From contig JAQUTK010000001.1 in the NCBI GenBank assembly GCA_028709785.1, positions 1 to 64,000 of the forward strand: a stretch of 64,000 bases of DNA. Reading direction: 5' to 3'. Shown piece by piece: positions 9,700 to 19,146 of this stretch. Numbering within the stretch: the stretch's first letter is position 1; each line of letters starts with the position of its first letter. The notes beneath the pieces are model-generated. The model was not told where the DNA came from and searched no databases. It saw nothing but the letters and a program-made list of their open reading frames with translations. Position numbers and translations under genes: made by a program. Source of the DNA: Bacteroidales bacterium. Its GTDB lineage: Bacteria; Bacteroidota; Bacteroidia; Bacteroidales; JAQUTK01.

Positions 9700-11187
9700 T
9701 TATTCGTTGAAATCAATTTTCTGAATGGTATAATCAGGACGGAAATTCACAAAATAGACATTTTGGTTGATGTATCCACCTGTCTCTGATGCTTTTTTGA
9801 AGTTAAATCCGGTCTGAATACTTTTCATTCTGTAGGAAGCAATCTGCCGGATACTCTTTGAACCGAACAAGTGCGATGCCTTGATGAAAAAGAGTCCGGT
9901 GTCGTATCCGAGCATGCTATATTTCGGATAACTTTGTAAGACCTCTTTGCTGTACCAGCTTTGGAATCTTTTGCCGAAGTTTATTGACTCACCGGAGAAT
10001 ACATTGTCGTAAAACGAACTGTATATGAACGTATTCAAAGCATGATACTGATCCAGATACTCTTTTTCCATCTGCCATTCAGGAAATCCGAACAACGTGA
10101 TTTTTGTGGATACAATTGAATCCTTGTCAGAGATTGTACGTAGGGCAGGGAGCATTGTACGAAGTACTCTGTTACTTCCCGATGTCGGAATTACGACATT
10201 CTCGTTGTCGTGAGAAAGTTCACCTTCCAGCTCGGGCAATGTTTCTTCTGATTTAGTAATCTCTTTGTAGGCGATGTTTTGCTTCCTGAGTTTTGTCTTT
10301 AACGCGGCAATAAGTCCGGCTTTATCTTCTTTATTTTCACCTTCAAGAGTCAGGAATGTGATTGATGCAGTGTTAAACATCTCATAAAAATGATTTGCTG
10401 TTTCTACATAGAGGTTTTCTTTAGGCACGTTGACCAGGAAAACGTATGGGTTGCCTATAGCGTCTTCACTTTTTGATGAGGAAGGTAATATAAGTGGGAT
10501 TTTCTTCCGGTGTGCAAAGTCTGCGGCAACGGGTATCTGCTCGCTGCTTACCGGCCCAATAATCATATCGATAGATGCCATTTCCGGTTTGTTCAGAATA
10601 GGAGCGAGCTCTTCACTCGGATCTCCAGCATCATAAACGAACAGATTGACCGAGATATTCTGGTTTTTCAGATTTTCAAGAGCAAGCAATAATCCTTCAT
10701 AAAACTCGATGAAACGGGCAGTGGACGTTGTGGTGTTTCCTCCTGACGAGTTTAGAAAAGGAAGGATCAGGGCTACATTGACTTCTTCCATCTTTTTCGA
10801 TCTCTGGAGAGCTTGAGCCACATTGATAACAGGTTCATTGATTTGATCCGACGCTGTAGAAACAGCAGATTGGTTTGTGGTGATCTCTGTTGTTGATTCT
10901 TTGATAATGGTGCTTTTTACCTTGCGACGATAGACAGGAATGAGAATGCGTTGGTTTGCTTTCACTCCATTTTCTTTAAGTTCCGGGTTGAATTCTATAA
11001 TCTCATCCGGTTTCATTCCGAATTTTCGTCCAATCGCATACAACCCTTCCGAACTCTGCGCATGATAGATGTAGTACTCGGTACCGTTAATAGTTTCTAT
11101 GGGGTAGTTGATGTCTTGCGCCTGAATAGAACCGAGAGACGTAAGCAATAAAAACATCAATCCGCAAAGAAATTTTATTTTCAGCAT
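9700..11187 (-). CDS. LysM protein with type I periplasmic binding (amino-acid ABC-type) domain
   Basis: The 495-residue protein has a signal peptide (to about SIQAQ), one LysM repeat (about 35-85: YIYHAQSSEGLYAIGRKFGM) that should bind peptidoglycan, and a C-terminal periplasmic-binding fold (about 135-480) with VALILPFLNSS and the hinge-like IGPVSSEQ. No permease genes are adjacent, so it is unlikely to be a classical ABC solute receptor. The LysM plus Peripla_BP architecture next to a PorT-like barrel recurs in Bacteroidota and suggests an envelope sensor or structural role (inference). Confidence 0.83.
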   Translation of the reverse strand: MLKIKFLCGLMFLLLTSLGSIQAQDINYPIETINGTEYYIYHAQSSEGLYAIGRKFGMKPDEIIEFNPELKENGVKANQRILIPVYRRKVKSTIIKESTTEITTNQSAVSTASDQINEPVINVAQALQRSKKMEEVNVALILPFLNSSGGNTTTSTARFIEFYEGLLLALENLKNQNISVNLFVYDAGDPSEELAPILNKPEMASIDMIIGPVSSEQIPVAADFAHRKKIPLILPSSSKSEDAIGNPYVFLVNVPKENLYVETANHFYEMFNTASITFLTLEGENKEDKAGLIAALKTKLRKQNIAYKEITKSEETLPELEGELSHDNENVVIPTSGSNRVLRTMLPALRTISDKDSIVSTKITLFGFPEWQMEKEYLDQYHALNTFIYSSFYDNVFSGESINFGKRFQSWYSKEVLQSYPKYSMLGYDTGLFFIKASHLFGSKSIRQIASYRMKSIQTGFNFKKASETGGYINQNVYFVNFRPDYTIQKIDFNE

Positions 11188-11219
11188 ATCGTTTTGTTTT
11201 ATTCACTGTGAATTATCTG

Positions 11220-11227
11220 CAAATATA
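11220..11227 (-). promoter_or_regulatory. -7 element for the LysM/aspS gene run
   Basis: TATATTTG on the minus strand, about 33 bases ahead of the ATG at 11187. No well-spaced TTG is seen. Confidence 0.4.
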
Positions 11228-11230
11228 CAA

Positions 11231-11258
11231 TTGTTCATGCAATAAATTAGTAAGTTTG
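11231..11258 (+). promoter_or_regulatory. -33/-7 promoter for the T9SS type B protein
   Basis: TTG (11231-11233), 17 bases, TAAGTTTG (11251-11258). It places transcription start near 11265 and excludes the TTG at 11261 as start codon. Confidence 0.55.
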
Positions 11259-11290
11259 CGTTGAAAAAGGAACATCAGAACCAAAATCCA

Positions 11291-12601
11291 ATGAAACAGA
11301 CTCTCCTGTTAACAGTGATGTTGTTTATCGCCCACATCTCTTTCGGGCAGATTGGAATTACATCAGGCGGAGCTTTTACCGGTTTTACTCCATCAGCCGC
11401 AACCGGCATTAATACCATCTATCTCTGTAATGGAATGGATGGCGTTACGCTTACGTTTTCCGGTAGTGTGCCTGCCAATGTTACCTGGAGCAGATATAAA
11501 AACTCGTTGTCTGATGCCGTCCTAATGAAAACAGAGAATTCAGTCACTGCTTCTTCGATCAGCGGACTTCAGGAAGGATATGGATATGTGCTGAATGCCG
11601 ATGGAAAACAGACTTGTGTATGGCTCATAGACTACTCATTGTACCCTGTCACTTTTCAGTCGCTGACATTCGATACGGATACATCTGCAGTTGATGTTTG
11701 CAGTGTCAGCAAACTGCTGCTTAAGATGACAGCTCCGGAATTAGTCTATTATACCGCCGGGGGTACCAAACAGGTGCTGAACCGGGAGTTTACCCTTCTT
11801 TATGATCAATTGGAATGGGACGCAGAAACATCGGTTTACAAGAAGGTTCAGGATACTCAGAAAGAGGTGCTTTCTGCTCCTCAGGCAATTCTATTTGCCG
11901 GTGCTCCTTACTGCTCCACAACTTTTACAATTCAAGGAGATCAGTTTGCCACGGCATTGGGTGCTCAGCGTACCATCACCTCTGCTCTTTATCAGCCGTG
12001 GGCGGTGATTACCAATCCAACTACCGTGATGGAAGAACGTGATAATCCGAATGAGACGAAGGATGAAGTGGAACTGGGTGGTTCAGGTCCGGTAAAGATC
12101 GAATTTGCCGCCAATGCCAATGAAGAGGCCATCAATCAATATGAGTGGGAGTTTTCAGATGAGAGCAGTTTCTCAAAAATAGATCTTCGCTTTGCCAGTC
12201 CGACCATGAGCACGCTGTCGCATACTTTTTCAGAAGCAGGAAGTAAGTATGTCAGACTGATTGCAAGTAATAAATACTGTGTCGATTCGGCCTCAGTGTT
12301 TACGGTAAAGGTCAGCGACTCGTTTCTGGACGTTCCCAATTTCTTCACTCCGGGTACTACTCCGGATGTAAATGATGAGTTCAGAGTGGTGTACAAATCG
12401 CTTGTAAAGTTTCACGGAGCTATTGTCAACCGTTGGGGTGTCAAGCTCTTTGAGTGGAGTGATCCTGCAAAAGGATGGGATGGTAAGTACAACGGCAGTT
12501 ATGTAAAGCCCGGAGCATACTTCTATTTCATCGAAGCCACTGGCTCCGATGGAAAGAAGTATAGTCTGAAAGGCGATGTTAATATTCTGACGACCGACTG
12601 A
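11291..12601 (+). CDS. Secreted protein with PKD-like domain and gliding-motility/CHU C-terminal (T9SS type B) domain
   Basis: The C-terminal 90 residues (DVPNFFTPGTTPDVNDEFRV ... RWGVKLFEW ... GWDGKYNGSYVKPGAYFYFI) are a textbook gliding-motility-associated/CHU_C domain, the type B signal for secretion by T9SS. A PKD-like region (about 270-345, YEWEFSDESS ... SHTFSEAGSKYVRLIA) precedes it. The ATG at 11291 begins a signal peptide (MKQTLLLTVMLFIAHISFG). Its 3' end overlaps the convergent SDR gene by 23 bases. The N-terminal 230 residues match no family I recognise, so the cargo function is unknown. Confidence 0.85.
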   Translation: MKQTLLLTVMLFIAHISFGQIGITSGGAFTGFTPSAATGINTIYLCNGMDGVTLTFSGSVPANVTWSRYKNSLSDAVLMKTENSVTASSISGLQEGYGYVLNADGKQTCVWLIDYSLYPVTFQSLTFDTDTSAVDVCSVSKLLLKMTAPELVYYTAGGTKQVLNREFTLLYDQLEWDAETSVYKKVQDTQKEVLSAPQAILFAGAPYCSTTFTIQGDQFATALGAQRTITSALYQPWAVITNPTTVMEERDNPNETKDEVELGGSGPVKIEFAANANEEAINQYEWEFSDESSFSKIDLRFASPTMSTLSHTFSEAGSKYVRLIASNKYCVDSASVFTVKVSDSFLDVPNFFTPGTTPDVNDEFRVVYKSLVKFHGAIVNRWGVKLFEWSDPAKGWDGKYNGSYVKPGAYFYFIEATGSDGKKYSLKGDVNILTTD

Positions 12602-13349
12602 CCACGTTTGCTGTTGCCTGATTGGTTGGCATCAGAAGGATATCAGCTATCTGAACGTGTGCAGGAGCAGCTGCCGCGAAATAGACCGTTTCGGCAATGT
12701 CTTTACCGGTGAGTGGTTGCATGCCCTGATAGACTGTATCCGCTTTCTTCTTATCGCCGCGAAAACGTATCACACTAAAGTTTGTTTCCACCATCCCGGG
12801 ACGGATATTTGTTACTCGTAGCGGTGTATCTACCAAGTCGATCCGCAATCCGTCTGAAAGCATCTTCACAGCCGCTTTTGTTGCGCAATAGACGCTGCCT
12901 CCGGCATACGCGTATTCACCTGCAATTGATCCGATATTGATGATATGTCCGCGTTGTCTTTGAATCATCCCGGGCACAATAAGACGGGTCATGGTAAGCA
13001 GCCCTTTGATGTTGGTGTCAATCATGACATCAGCCTCTTCCAGATTCACGTTTTGCTCTTTATCCACACCAATGACCAATCCGGCGTTATTGATGAGTAT
13101 ATCGACTTTTTCCCATTGTTCGGTAAGAGACTCGATGGCTTTCGTAGCTGCAGCTTTGTCGCGTACATCAAACGGAAGTTCAAGAATGTTGGTTTTGTAC
13201 TTCTCAGAAAGCCGCTTTCCCAATGCGGATATTTTAGCCGTGTTCCGACTGTTGAGTATCAGACTCGCACCTTGCTCAGCAAATTTTTCCGCGCATGCTT
13301 CACCTATGCCACTGGTGGCACCGGTGATAAGAACAATTTTATTTTTCAT
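12579..13349 (-). CDS. SDR-family NAD(P)-dependent oxidoreductase (YdfG-like)
   Basis: Classical short-chain dehydrogenase of 256 residues: cofactor motif TGATSGIGEA (about 8-17), NNAG (about 86-89) and the catalytic YxxxK as YCATK (about 154-158) with the preceding Ser in IGSIAGE. The overall layout resembles YdfG-type 3-hydroxy acid dehydrogenases (serine, 3-hydroxypropionate), but substrate cannot be assigned. It is followed 3 bases upstream by DUF5020 on the same strand. Its last 23 bases overlap the convergent T9SS-cargo gene. Confidence 0.88.
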   Translation of the reverse strand: MKNKIVLITGATSGIGEACAEKFAEQGASLILNSRNTAKISALGKRLSEKYKTNILELPFDVRDKAAATKAIESLTEQWEKVDILINNAGLVIGVDKEQNVNLEEADVMIDTNIKGLLTMTRLIVPGMIQRQRGHIINIGSIAGEYAYAGGSVYCATKAAVKMLSDGLRIDLVDTPLRVTNIRPGMVETNFSVIRFRGDKKKADTVYQGMQPLTGKDIAETVYFAAAAPAHVQIADILLMPTNQATANVVSRSSEY

Positions 13350-13352
13350 TGA

Positions 13353-14015
13353 TTAAAAGGTCCATTTCGCCGCAAAAGTAGGGAAAATATGGATATCATC
13401 ATCAATAAAATTATTAGAAATTTCGACTTCGCTACCTAAAGCCAGATTCTTGTTGAAGTTGTACCAAATTTGTGGCTCTGTGAGTAATACAAGGACGCGG
13501 TCATTGCTGAAAAAGGTTTTCTCGCTCCAGATATCAATAAATCCGGAAAAGGAAAGTTTGGTATTTCCAATCGGAGTATCCCATACTCCTGTCAGCTGGA
13601 GATTTGCTTCCTTGCCGGAACGAAGAATATGTTTGTAGTTTGCTTGCAATTCAAAGTTTGCTGCGTTGACAGAGAAAGGGTAAGCAGCTCCCAGTAACCA
13701 TGCGTTGTGGATCTGTCCTCCGAAATTTGGCCCGGCAAACAATCCGCCATTGTATTCGATATGTGCCAGTACCGGACAGCTTTTGTTGATCTTCTGATTT
13801 CTGGAGATTTCCATATAGGCAAGACTCATGTCTTTGAAATCAGCAAAGTCCATATCGACAAAGAAAAAAGTACTACCATAGTTGTCCGGACGAAACATTT
13901 CGATTGTCACCGTGGGATAATTGCGCTCTTTCATAAAATCCCAGTGATACTGAATGTTTTGAGCTGCCAATGATAGAGGCAACAAAGTCAAGAGGATACA
14001 TGCAAATTTTTTCAT
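13353..14015 (-). CDS. DUF5020 family outer-membrane protein (Tsx-like)
   Basis: The 220-residue protein has a signal peptide (MKKFACILLTLLPLSLAAQ) followed by an antiparallel beta pattern, including NIQYHWDFMKERNYPTVTIE and a terminal aromatic (AAKWTF), as expected for a small outer-membrane barrel. It matches the DUF5020 family, which is related to nucleoside-channel Tsx-type barrels. It lies 9 bases after pflA on the same strand and just before the SDR gene, so the four may share a transcript with pflB. Substrate unknown. Confidence 0.75.
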   Translation of the reverse strand: MKKFACILLTLLPLSLAAQNIQYHWDFMKERNYPTVTIEMFRPDNYGSTFFFVDMDFADFKDMSLAYMEISRNQKINKSCPVLAHIEYNGGLFAGPNFGGQIHNAWLLGAAYPFSVNAANFELQANYKHILRSGKEANLQLTGVWDTPIGNTKLSFSGFIDIWSEKTFFSNDRVLVLLTEPQIWYNFNKNLALGSEVEISNNFIDDDIHIFPTFAAKWTF

Positions 14016-14024
14016 AGTACAATG

Positions 14025-14762
14025 TTATTGAATAGTGAATGAATAACGTTTGAATATTTCGCGGGCATGATCGAGTCTCTCTTTCGAAAGAGGATCAAGA
14101 CCGGCTAATGGATAAGGAATACCAAGTTGCTCGTATTTGTGAATCCCCATGCGGTGATAGGGGAGCAGTTCTATTTTTTCAATCACTTTATACGGTTGCA
14201 GGAACTGAGCCAATGCTTCCAGCTGCTCATCGTTGTCTGTCAGTCCGGGAACAATCACATGGCGGATCCATGTCGGTTTGCCTGTTTCCTCGAGGTAATT
14301 GAGAAACTTTACAGGATTGTCTTTAGCCACTCCTGTCAGCGTCTTATGAAGATCCGGGTCCGTGGCTTTTATGTCCAGAAGAACCAGATCTGTCACGTCT
14401 AAGACCTCTTTTATTTTATCAGACAAGAGATATCCGGATGTGTCGAGTGCAGTATGCAACCCTTCTTTGCGGCATAAAGTGAAAAAATCTCTTACAAAAT
14501 CTGGTTGAAGGAGAGGTTCTCCACCCGTAGCGGTGACACCTCCTTTGCTTAAAAAACTTTTATAGCGAAGTACTTCTTTCAGTAGAGCATCCGGTTCATA
14601 GAGATATTTTGGTTTTGAAGAGATCTCCCATGTGTCCGGATTGTGACAATATTGGCACCTGAGCGGGCATCCCTGAAAGAAGACGACGAACCGGATACCC
14701 GGTCCGTCAACTGTTCCAAAGCTCTCTAAGGAATGGATCTTTCCTGTAGAAATAGTCTTCAT
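14025..14762 (-). CDS. pflA: Pyruvate formate-lyase activating enzyme
   Basis: Radical SAM enzyme that installs the glycyl radical on PflB. The 245-residue protein carries the cluster motif in QGCPLRCQYCHNP (C-x3-C-x2-C, about 31-38), the upstream SFGTVDGPGIRFV signature and the GGEP motif (TATGGEPLLQP, about 79-82). Length and order fit the short 4Fe-4S-only PflA rather than glycyl radical activators with an extra ferredoxin insert. It begins 2 bases after pflB stops. Confidence 0.95.
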   Translation of the reverse strand: MKTISTGKIHSLESFGTVDGPGIRFVVFFQGCPLRCQYCHNPDTWEISSKPKYLYEPDALLKEVLRYKSFLSKGGVTATGGEPLLQPDFVRDFFTLCRKEGLHTALDTSGYLLSDKIKEVLDVTDLVLLDIKATDPDLHKTLTGVAKDNPVKFLNYLEETGKPTWIRHVIVPGLTDNDEQLEALAQFLQPYKVIEKIELLPYHRMGIHKYEQLGIPYPLAGLDPLSKERLDHAREIFKRYSFTIQ

Positions 14763-14764
14763 TT

Positions 14765-17005
14765 TTACATCTCCTGATTGATCGTTCTTGAAATCACATC
14801 CAACTGCTGTTCGCGAGTCAGTTTGACAAAGTTAACAGCATATCCAGAAACACGGATGGTAAGTTGTGGATATTCTTCCGGATGTTCCATTGCGTCAAGC
14901 AGTAACTGCTTGTCAAAAACATTGATGTTCAGATGTTGACCTCCATCAGGCGTGAAGTACCCATCCAATAAGCTTATAAGATTTTCAATCCGGTGATCTG
15001 TGTTCTTGCCGAGTGCACCAGGTGCAATTGCAAAAGTATAAGAGATACCATCATGTGCATGGTGGAACGGCAACTTCGCAACAGACGATAAAGCAGCAAC
15101 GGCACCCTTTACATCGCGACCGTTCATGGGGTTTGCGCCGGGAGCAAATGGAGCACCTGCCGGACGACCATCAGGAGTGGCTCCTGTCTTTTTGCCATAA
15201 ACGACGTTGGATGTAATTGTCAAAATTGATTGAGTCGGCTTGCCTTGACGATAGGTTTCATGTTGACGAAGGTATTCCATAAATTTCTCTGTGATTTCAA
15301 CAGCCAGATTATCTGTGCGGTCGTCGTTGTTTCCAAAAGGTACATAATCACCTTCGATTTCAAAATCAACGGCCAGCCCGCGTTCGTCGCGGATCACTTT
15401 TACTTTTGCATCACGGATAGCCGCCAATGAGTCTGCAACGATGGAAAGACCGGCGATACCGGTAGCGCGGATTCTCTCCACAACTCCATCGTGCAATGCC
15501 ATCTCAAATGCCTCATACGCATATTTATCGTGCATGTAATGAATCATCTTCAATGCATTCACATAGACTCTGGCCAACCAACGCATCATCTGCTCATATT
15601 TCTGCATGACTTCGGCATAGTCCAGATATTCACTGCGGATGGGCTCATAAACGGGCGATACCTGTGCACCTGAACGTTCATCTCGTCCACCGTTAATGGC
15701 ATAAAGCAAACACTTTGCAAGATTGGCACGAGCACCGAAGAACTGCATCTGCTTACCGATCTTCATCGGAGAGACGCAACAGGCAATGGCATAGTCATCG
15801 CCATAATCAGCGCGCATCAGATCATCGTTCTCATATTGGATAGCAGAGGTGTCGATAGACACTTTCGCGCAGAATCTTTTCCAGTTTTCCGGAGCTCTGG
15901 CAAACCAAAGTACAGTAAGGTTTGGCTCTGGAGCCGGTCCGAGATTATATAAGGTGTGAAGGTAACGGAAAGATGTTTTTGTTACCATGGAACGTCCGTC
16001 AACACCTTGTCCACCGAGTGATTCAGTAACCCAAACCGGATCGCCTGAGAAAAGATCATTGTATTCCGGTGTACGAAGGAAACGTACGATACGCAATTTG
16101 ATAATCATCTGGTCAACCAGTTCCTGAGCTTCTTCTTCTGTCATTCGTCCTTCACGGATATCTTTTTCGATATAAATATCCAGGAAGGTAGAGGTACGTC
16201 CGATAGACATAGCCGCTCCGTCCTGATCCTTCACGGCAGCAAGGTAAGCCAGATAGACAAACTGAACAGCTTCTCTTGCATTTTGTGCGGGACGGGTGAC
16301 ATCAATGCCATAGCCCAGACACATCTTCTCAAATGATTTTAATGCTTTGATCTGTTCGCTGGTCTCTTCCCGTTGACGAATGATTTCTTCCGTGATTTCC
16401 AGAATGTCCAGTCGTTTCAGGAAGTTTTGTTTGTCGGCAATCAGAATGGTCGTTCCATAAAGAGCAACGCGGCGGTAATCGCCGATGATTCTGCCACGTC
16501 CATAGGCATCAGGAAGTCCTGTGATGATCGCAGACTTGCGGGCAGCGACCATCTCATCTGTATATACAGAGAAAACGCCTTCGTTATGAGTCTTTCTATA
16601 TTTGGTAAAAATAAGTTTGGTCATGGGGTCCAGTTCATAACCATAGGCCGTCAAACTGTTTTCCACCATACGAATACCACCTTTCGGGAAGATCCCTCTC
16701 TTTAGAGGAGCGTCCGTTTGCAGACCGACAACAGTCTCGTTCTCTTTATCAATATATCCTGGTCCGTACGTATCAATGCTTTGAGGAAGTTTGGTTTCTG
16801 CATCGTACACACCTTTTTCTCTTTCAACCACAAACATCTCTGTCAGTTTGTTCCATACTTTTTTTGTTTTGGCTGAAGAAGCCACCAGAAACGAATCGTC
16901 TCCATCGTACGGGGTGTAGTTATTCTGGATGAAGTCTCTTACATTGATTTCTCTTTTCCAGTTTTCTCCTTTGAATTGATTCCAGTACTCGTTAGCGAAT
17001 TTCAT
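14765..17005 (-). CDS. pflB: Formate C-acetyltransferase (pyruvate formate-lyase)
   Basis: PflB cleaves pyruvate with CoA to acetyl-CoA and formate in anaerobic fermentation. The start at 17005 ([16 protein letters not shown]) gives 746 residues, the usual size; an upstream in-frame ATG at 17176 would overlap the promoter. Catalytic adjacent cysteines are in IACCVSPM (about 408-409) and the glycyl radical site is in RVSGYAV near the C-terminus (Gly about 720). A TACCTTTG promoter lies at 17085-17092. The gene is followed directly by its activase. Confidence 0.96.
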   Translation of the reverse strand: MKFANEYWNQFKGENWKREINVRDFIQNNYTPYDGDDSFLVASSAKTKKVWNKLTEMFVVEREKGVYDAETKLPQSIDTYGPGYIDKENETVVGLQTDAPLKRGIFPKGGIRMVENSLTAYGYELDPMTKLIFTKYRKTHNEGVFSVYTDEMVAARKSAIITGLPDAYGRGRIIGDYRRVALYGTTILIADKQNFLKRLDILEITEEIIRQREETSEQIKALKSFEKMCLGYGIDVTRPAQNAREAVQFVYLAYLAAVKDQDGAAMSIGRTSTFLDIYIEKDIREGRMTEEEAQELVDQMIIKLRIVRFLRTPEYNDLFSGDPVWVTESLGGQGVDGRSMVTKTSFRYLHTLYNLGPAPEPNLTVLWFARAPENWKRFCAKVSIDTSAIQYENDDLMRADYGDDYAIACCVSPMKIGKQMQFFGARANLAKCLLYAINGGRDERSGAQVSPVYEPIRSEYLDYAEVMQKYEQMMRWLARVYVNALKMIHYMHDKYAYEAFEMALHDGVVERIRATGIAGLSIVADSLAAIRDAKVKVIRDERGLAVDFEIEGDYVPFGNNDDRTDNLAVEITEKFMEYLRQHETYRQGKPTQSILTITSNVVYGKKTGATPDGRPAGAPFAPGANPMNGRDVKGAVAALSSVAKLPFHHAHDGISYTFAIAPGALGKNTDHRIENLISLLDGYFTPDGGQHLNINVFDKQLLLDAMEHPEEYPQLTIRVSGYAVNFVKLTREQQLDVISRTINQEM

Positions 17006-17084
17006 ATTGTCTATGTGTTTGAATATTAATATCCTACGATGCGTAATTGAAGCGTAGAATTTGTTTTTCTTTTGAATCAGGCTG

Positions 17085-17092
17085 CAAAGGTA
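17085..17092 (-). promoter_or_regulatory. -7 element for pflB
   Basis: TACCTTTG on the minus strand, about 80 bases ahead of the ATG at 17005, leaving a leader of about 70 bases. No well-spaced TTG is present. Confidence 0.45.
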
Positions 17093-17172
17093 GTTATAAA
17101 TATTATGTTGTAGAACATATTTCTGACAAATAAACCTAAATGAGGAATGAAAATACAATCTCCTTCTCAAAG

Positions 17173-17218
17173 TCAATAGCCCACTTCCAGATCGTATTAT
17201 CAGGAAGTGGGCTATTGA
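17173..17218 (-). terminator. Hairpin terminator after the DUF1080 gene
   Basis: Perfect 16-bp stem (17173-17188 with 17203-17218), 14-base loop. It is positioned just downstream of the minus-strand gene ending at 17260; no strong T-run follows. Confidence 0.6.
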
Positions 17219-17259
17219 TTAAGCTTGTTGTTTAAAGAACAAGCAGTCGTGTTCCTCTA

Positions 17260-18549
17260 TCAGAGTGTCTTTATGATTAAGTTTCTCCAGTTTACTTTGA
17301 TACCACCGCCGTCATGGATTTGCAAGGCGATACGTCCTTGTCCGGCACCGATCTTGGCATCTCTGATATTAACCATTTCAACACCGTTGAGCCAGGTTGT
17401 TACATGATCGCCAACAACTTTAATCCGCAGTTTGTTCCAGTCTCCGACTTTCAGAATGTTTTCTTTTTCATCCGGAATCTGGATCAGCCAGCCTCTTCCG
17501 TACGATTCATAGATACCACCTGTGTCGTTGCCTTTTGGAGCAACTTCTACCTGCCATCCCTCTACTTTTGCTACAGGTTCAACGATAGAACGAATAAATA
17601 CGCCCGAGTTACCGTTGGCATCCTGTTTGAATTCAACAGAAAGGTCGAAGTCATTGTAATATTTTTGTGTGGCGAAATACCCGTATTGTTTGTCCGGGCC
17701 ACTTTCACAGATTAACAATCCATCTTTTACATACCACAGTTCAGATCCGTATGCTTCCCATCCTTTCAGATCTTTCCCGTTAAAGAGTTTCTCTGTTTTG
17801 TTTTTACGGGGCAGTTCTTTGATTTTGACATTGCGAAACCATGCAGGATATCCATGGTCCTGAAGACAGATAAGTCCTTTGCGAGCCAGTCCATATTCAG
17901 GAGCTGTACTCCATTTTCCACTGTTTTTGCGCGCAAACCAATCTTCGGTCCATGCTTCAAACTCTATTGTTTTGACCCCATTCATGTAATACTCTACATG
18001 GCCATTGTCAAATACAATCTTGGATGTGTTCCATTCTCCGGCCGGTTTTACATTTTGTTTTTTCAGATCAGGCAGATACATAGCATAATCCACACCACAT
18101 TTTTGCCACTCTTCCAGTTTGCCGTCCCAGTTAACATCATCAATCAACTGATACTCCGGACCGGTTACATACGGCACTTTGTATTGCGGACGTTCTACCA
18201 CATGATAAAGCATACCGCTGTTTCCACCTTTGGAAATTTTCCAATCCCAGGTCAGAATAAAGTTCTCATATTGTTTTGTTGTTACGATATATCCGTTGGC
18301 GTCATCTCCACCACCTTCTGCGCAGATCGTGCCCTCCTGAACCATCCAGGGACCTGTTATGGCTGTGCCATTATAGTCTCTCCATCCATCCAGAGACTTA
18401 CCGTCAAAAAGAAGTTGCCACCCTTGACTTTTTTCTTTGTCGGTCAGCGTGTTGGGTTGATTCTGAGCATTGGAACCGGAGAAGGCAAAGGATAGGAGGG
18501 CAAAAGAAAGAAGCCATCTCCTGATTGGGAACAAACGTTTCATTTTCAT
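17260..18549 (-). CDS. Secreted protein with two DUF1080 (3-keto-disaccharide hydrolase-like) domains
   Basis: The 429-residue protein has a signal peptide ending near SGSNAQ and two concanavalin-like DUF1080 repeats (about 35-225 and 235-428). Each opens with a WQLLFDGKSLDGW / EKLFNGKDLKGW block and contains W-K-I-S/F-K-Q style strand motifs. DUF1080 members include 3-keto-glycoside hydrolases. Tandem DUF1080 proteins are common in Bacteroidota, but I cannot assign the substrate. The start at 18549 avoids overlap with cdd, 31 bases upstream, so co-transcription with cdd is possible. Confidence 0.8.
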   Translation of the reverse strand: MKMKRLFPIRRWLLSFALLSFAFSGSNAQNQPNTLTDKEKSQGWQLLFDGKSLDGWRDYNGTAITGPWMVQEGTICAEGGGDDANGYIVTTKQYENFILTWDWKISKGGNSGMLYHVVERPQYKVPYVTGPEYQLIDDVNWDGKLEEWQKCGVDYAMYLPDLKKQNVKPAGEWNTSKIVFDNGHVEYYMNGVKTIEFEAWTEDWFARKNSGKWSTAPEYGLARKGLICLQDHGYPAWFRNVKIKELPRKNKTEKLFNGKDLKGWEAYGSELWYVKDGLLICESGPDKQYGYFATQKYYNDFDLSVEFKQDANGNSGVFIRSIVEPVAKVEGWQVEVAPKGNDTGGIYESYGRGWLIQIPDEKENILKVGDWNKLRIKVVGDHVTTWLNGVEMVNIRDAKIGAGQGRIALQIHDGGGIKVNWRNLIIKTL

Positions 18550-18580
18550 AGTTGTTAATATTAGTGTTTGATTAATCATT

Positions 18581-19063
18581 TTATACAGAAAGAGCAGACG
18601 CGTTGAATCCGAGAGGAAGCAATGTTTCGATGCCACTGATTATATATATTTCAGTAGCGCTTGAAAGTAACATGGTAATCGGATGTTGCGTGCGTAATTC
18701 AACCTCTTTCATCACCTGACGACATTCTCCACACGGTGTGCAGACCTCTTTTGTCCATTTTCCGCCAGTTTGAGCAACGAGTGCAAGAGACTCTATCGGG
18801 TCATCCGGAAAGCAAGCTATTGCATGATTGATGGCTACCCGCTCGGCACAAATCCCGGCTGTGTATGCAGCGTTTTCCTGATTATTGCCGGTGATGATAA
18901 GGCCCGATTTCAAACGAACCGCGCAGCCCACCTGGAAATGAGAATATGGAGCGTATGCTGACTCAGAAGCTTTTTTTGCCGCATCGAGTAATAATTTGTA
19001 CTCTTCAGATAGTTCTTCCAATTGGTAAACTTCTATCTTTGCAGTCAAAATCTTTTCTTTCAT
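18581..19063 (-). CDS. cdd: Cytidine deaminase
   Basis: Tetrameric-type cytidine deaminase that converts cytidine/deoxycytidine to uridine/deoxyuridine for pyrimidine salvage. The 160-residue protein has YAPYSHFQVG (substrate loop), the zinc motif CAER (Cys and catalytic Glu) and PCGECRQ supplying two more zinc cysteines. The ATG at 19063 (MKEKILTAK) matches family length; longer in-frame starts run into the promoter TACTTTTG at 19091-19098. Confidence 0.94.
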   Translation of the reverse strand: MKEKILTAKIEVYQLEELSEEYKLLLDAAKKASESAYAPYSHFQVGCAVRLKSGLIITGNNQENAAYTAGICAERVAINHAIACFPDDPIESLALVAQTGGKWTKEVCTPCGECRQVMKEVELRTQHPITMLLSSATEIYIISGIETLLPLGFNASALSV

Positions 19064-19090
19064 AAGAAAAAGGACATTAGATGTTACTTG

Positions 19091-19098
19091 CAAAAGTA
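19091..19098 (-). promoter_or_regulatory. -7 element for cdd
   Basis: TACTTTTG on the minus strand, 28 bases ahead of the chosen ATG at 19063. Confidence 0.4.
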
Positions 19099-19146
19099 CA
19101 AAAATAGTTGAATAGAACTGCGAAAGCAGTAATCTTTTAAGATAAT

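Noticed and set aside
14765-17176. pflB starting at 17176
   Set aside because: The 57 extra residues cross the TACCTTTG promoter and have no counterpart in the family.
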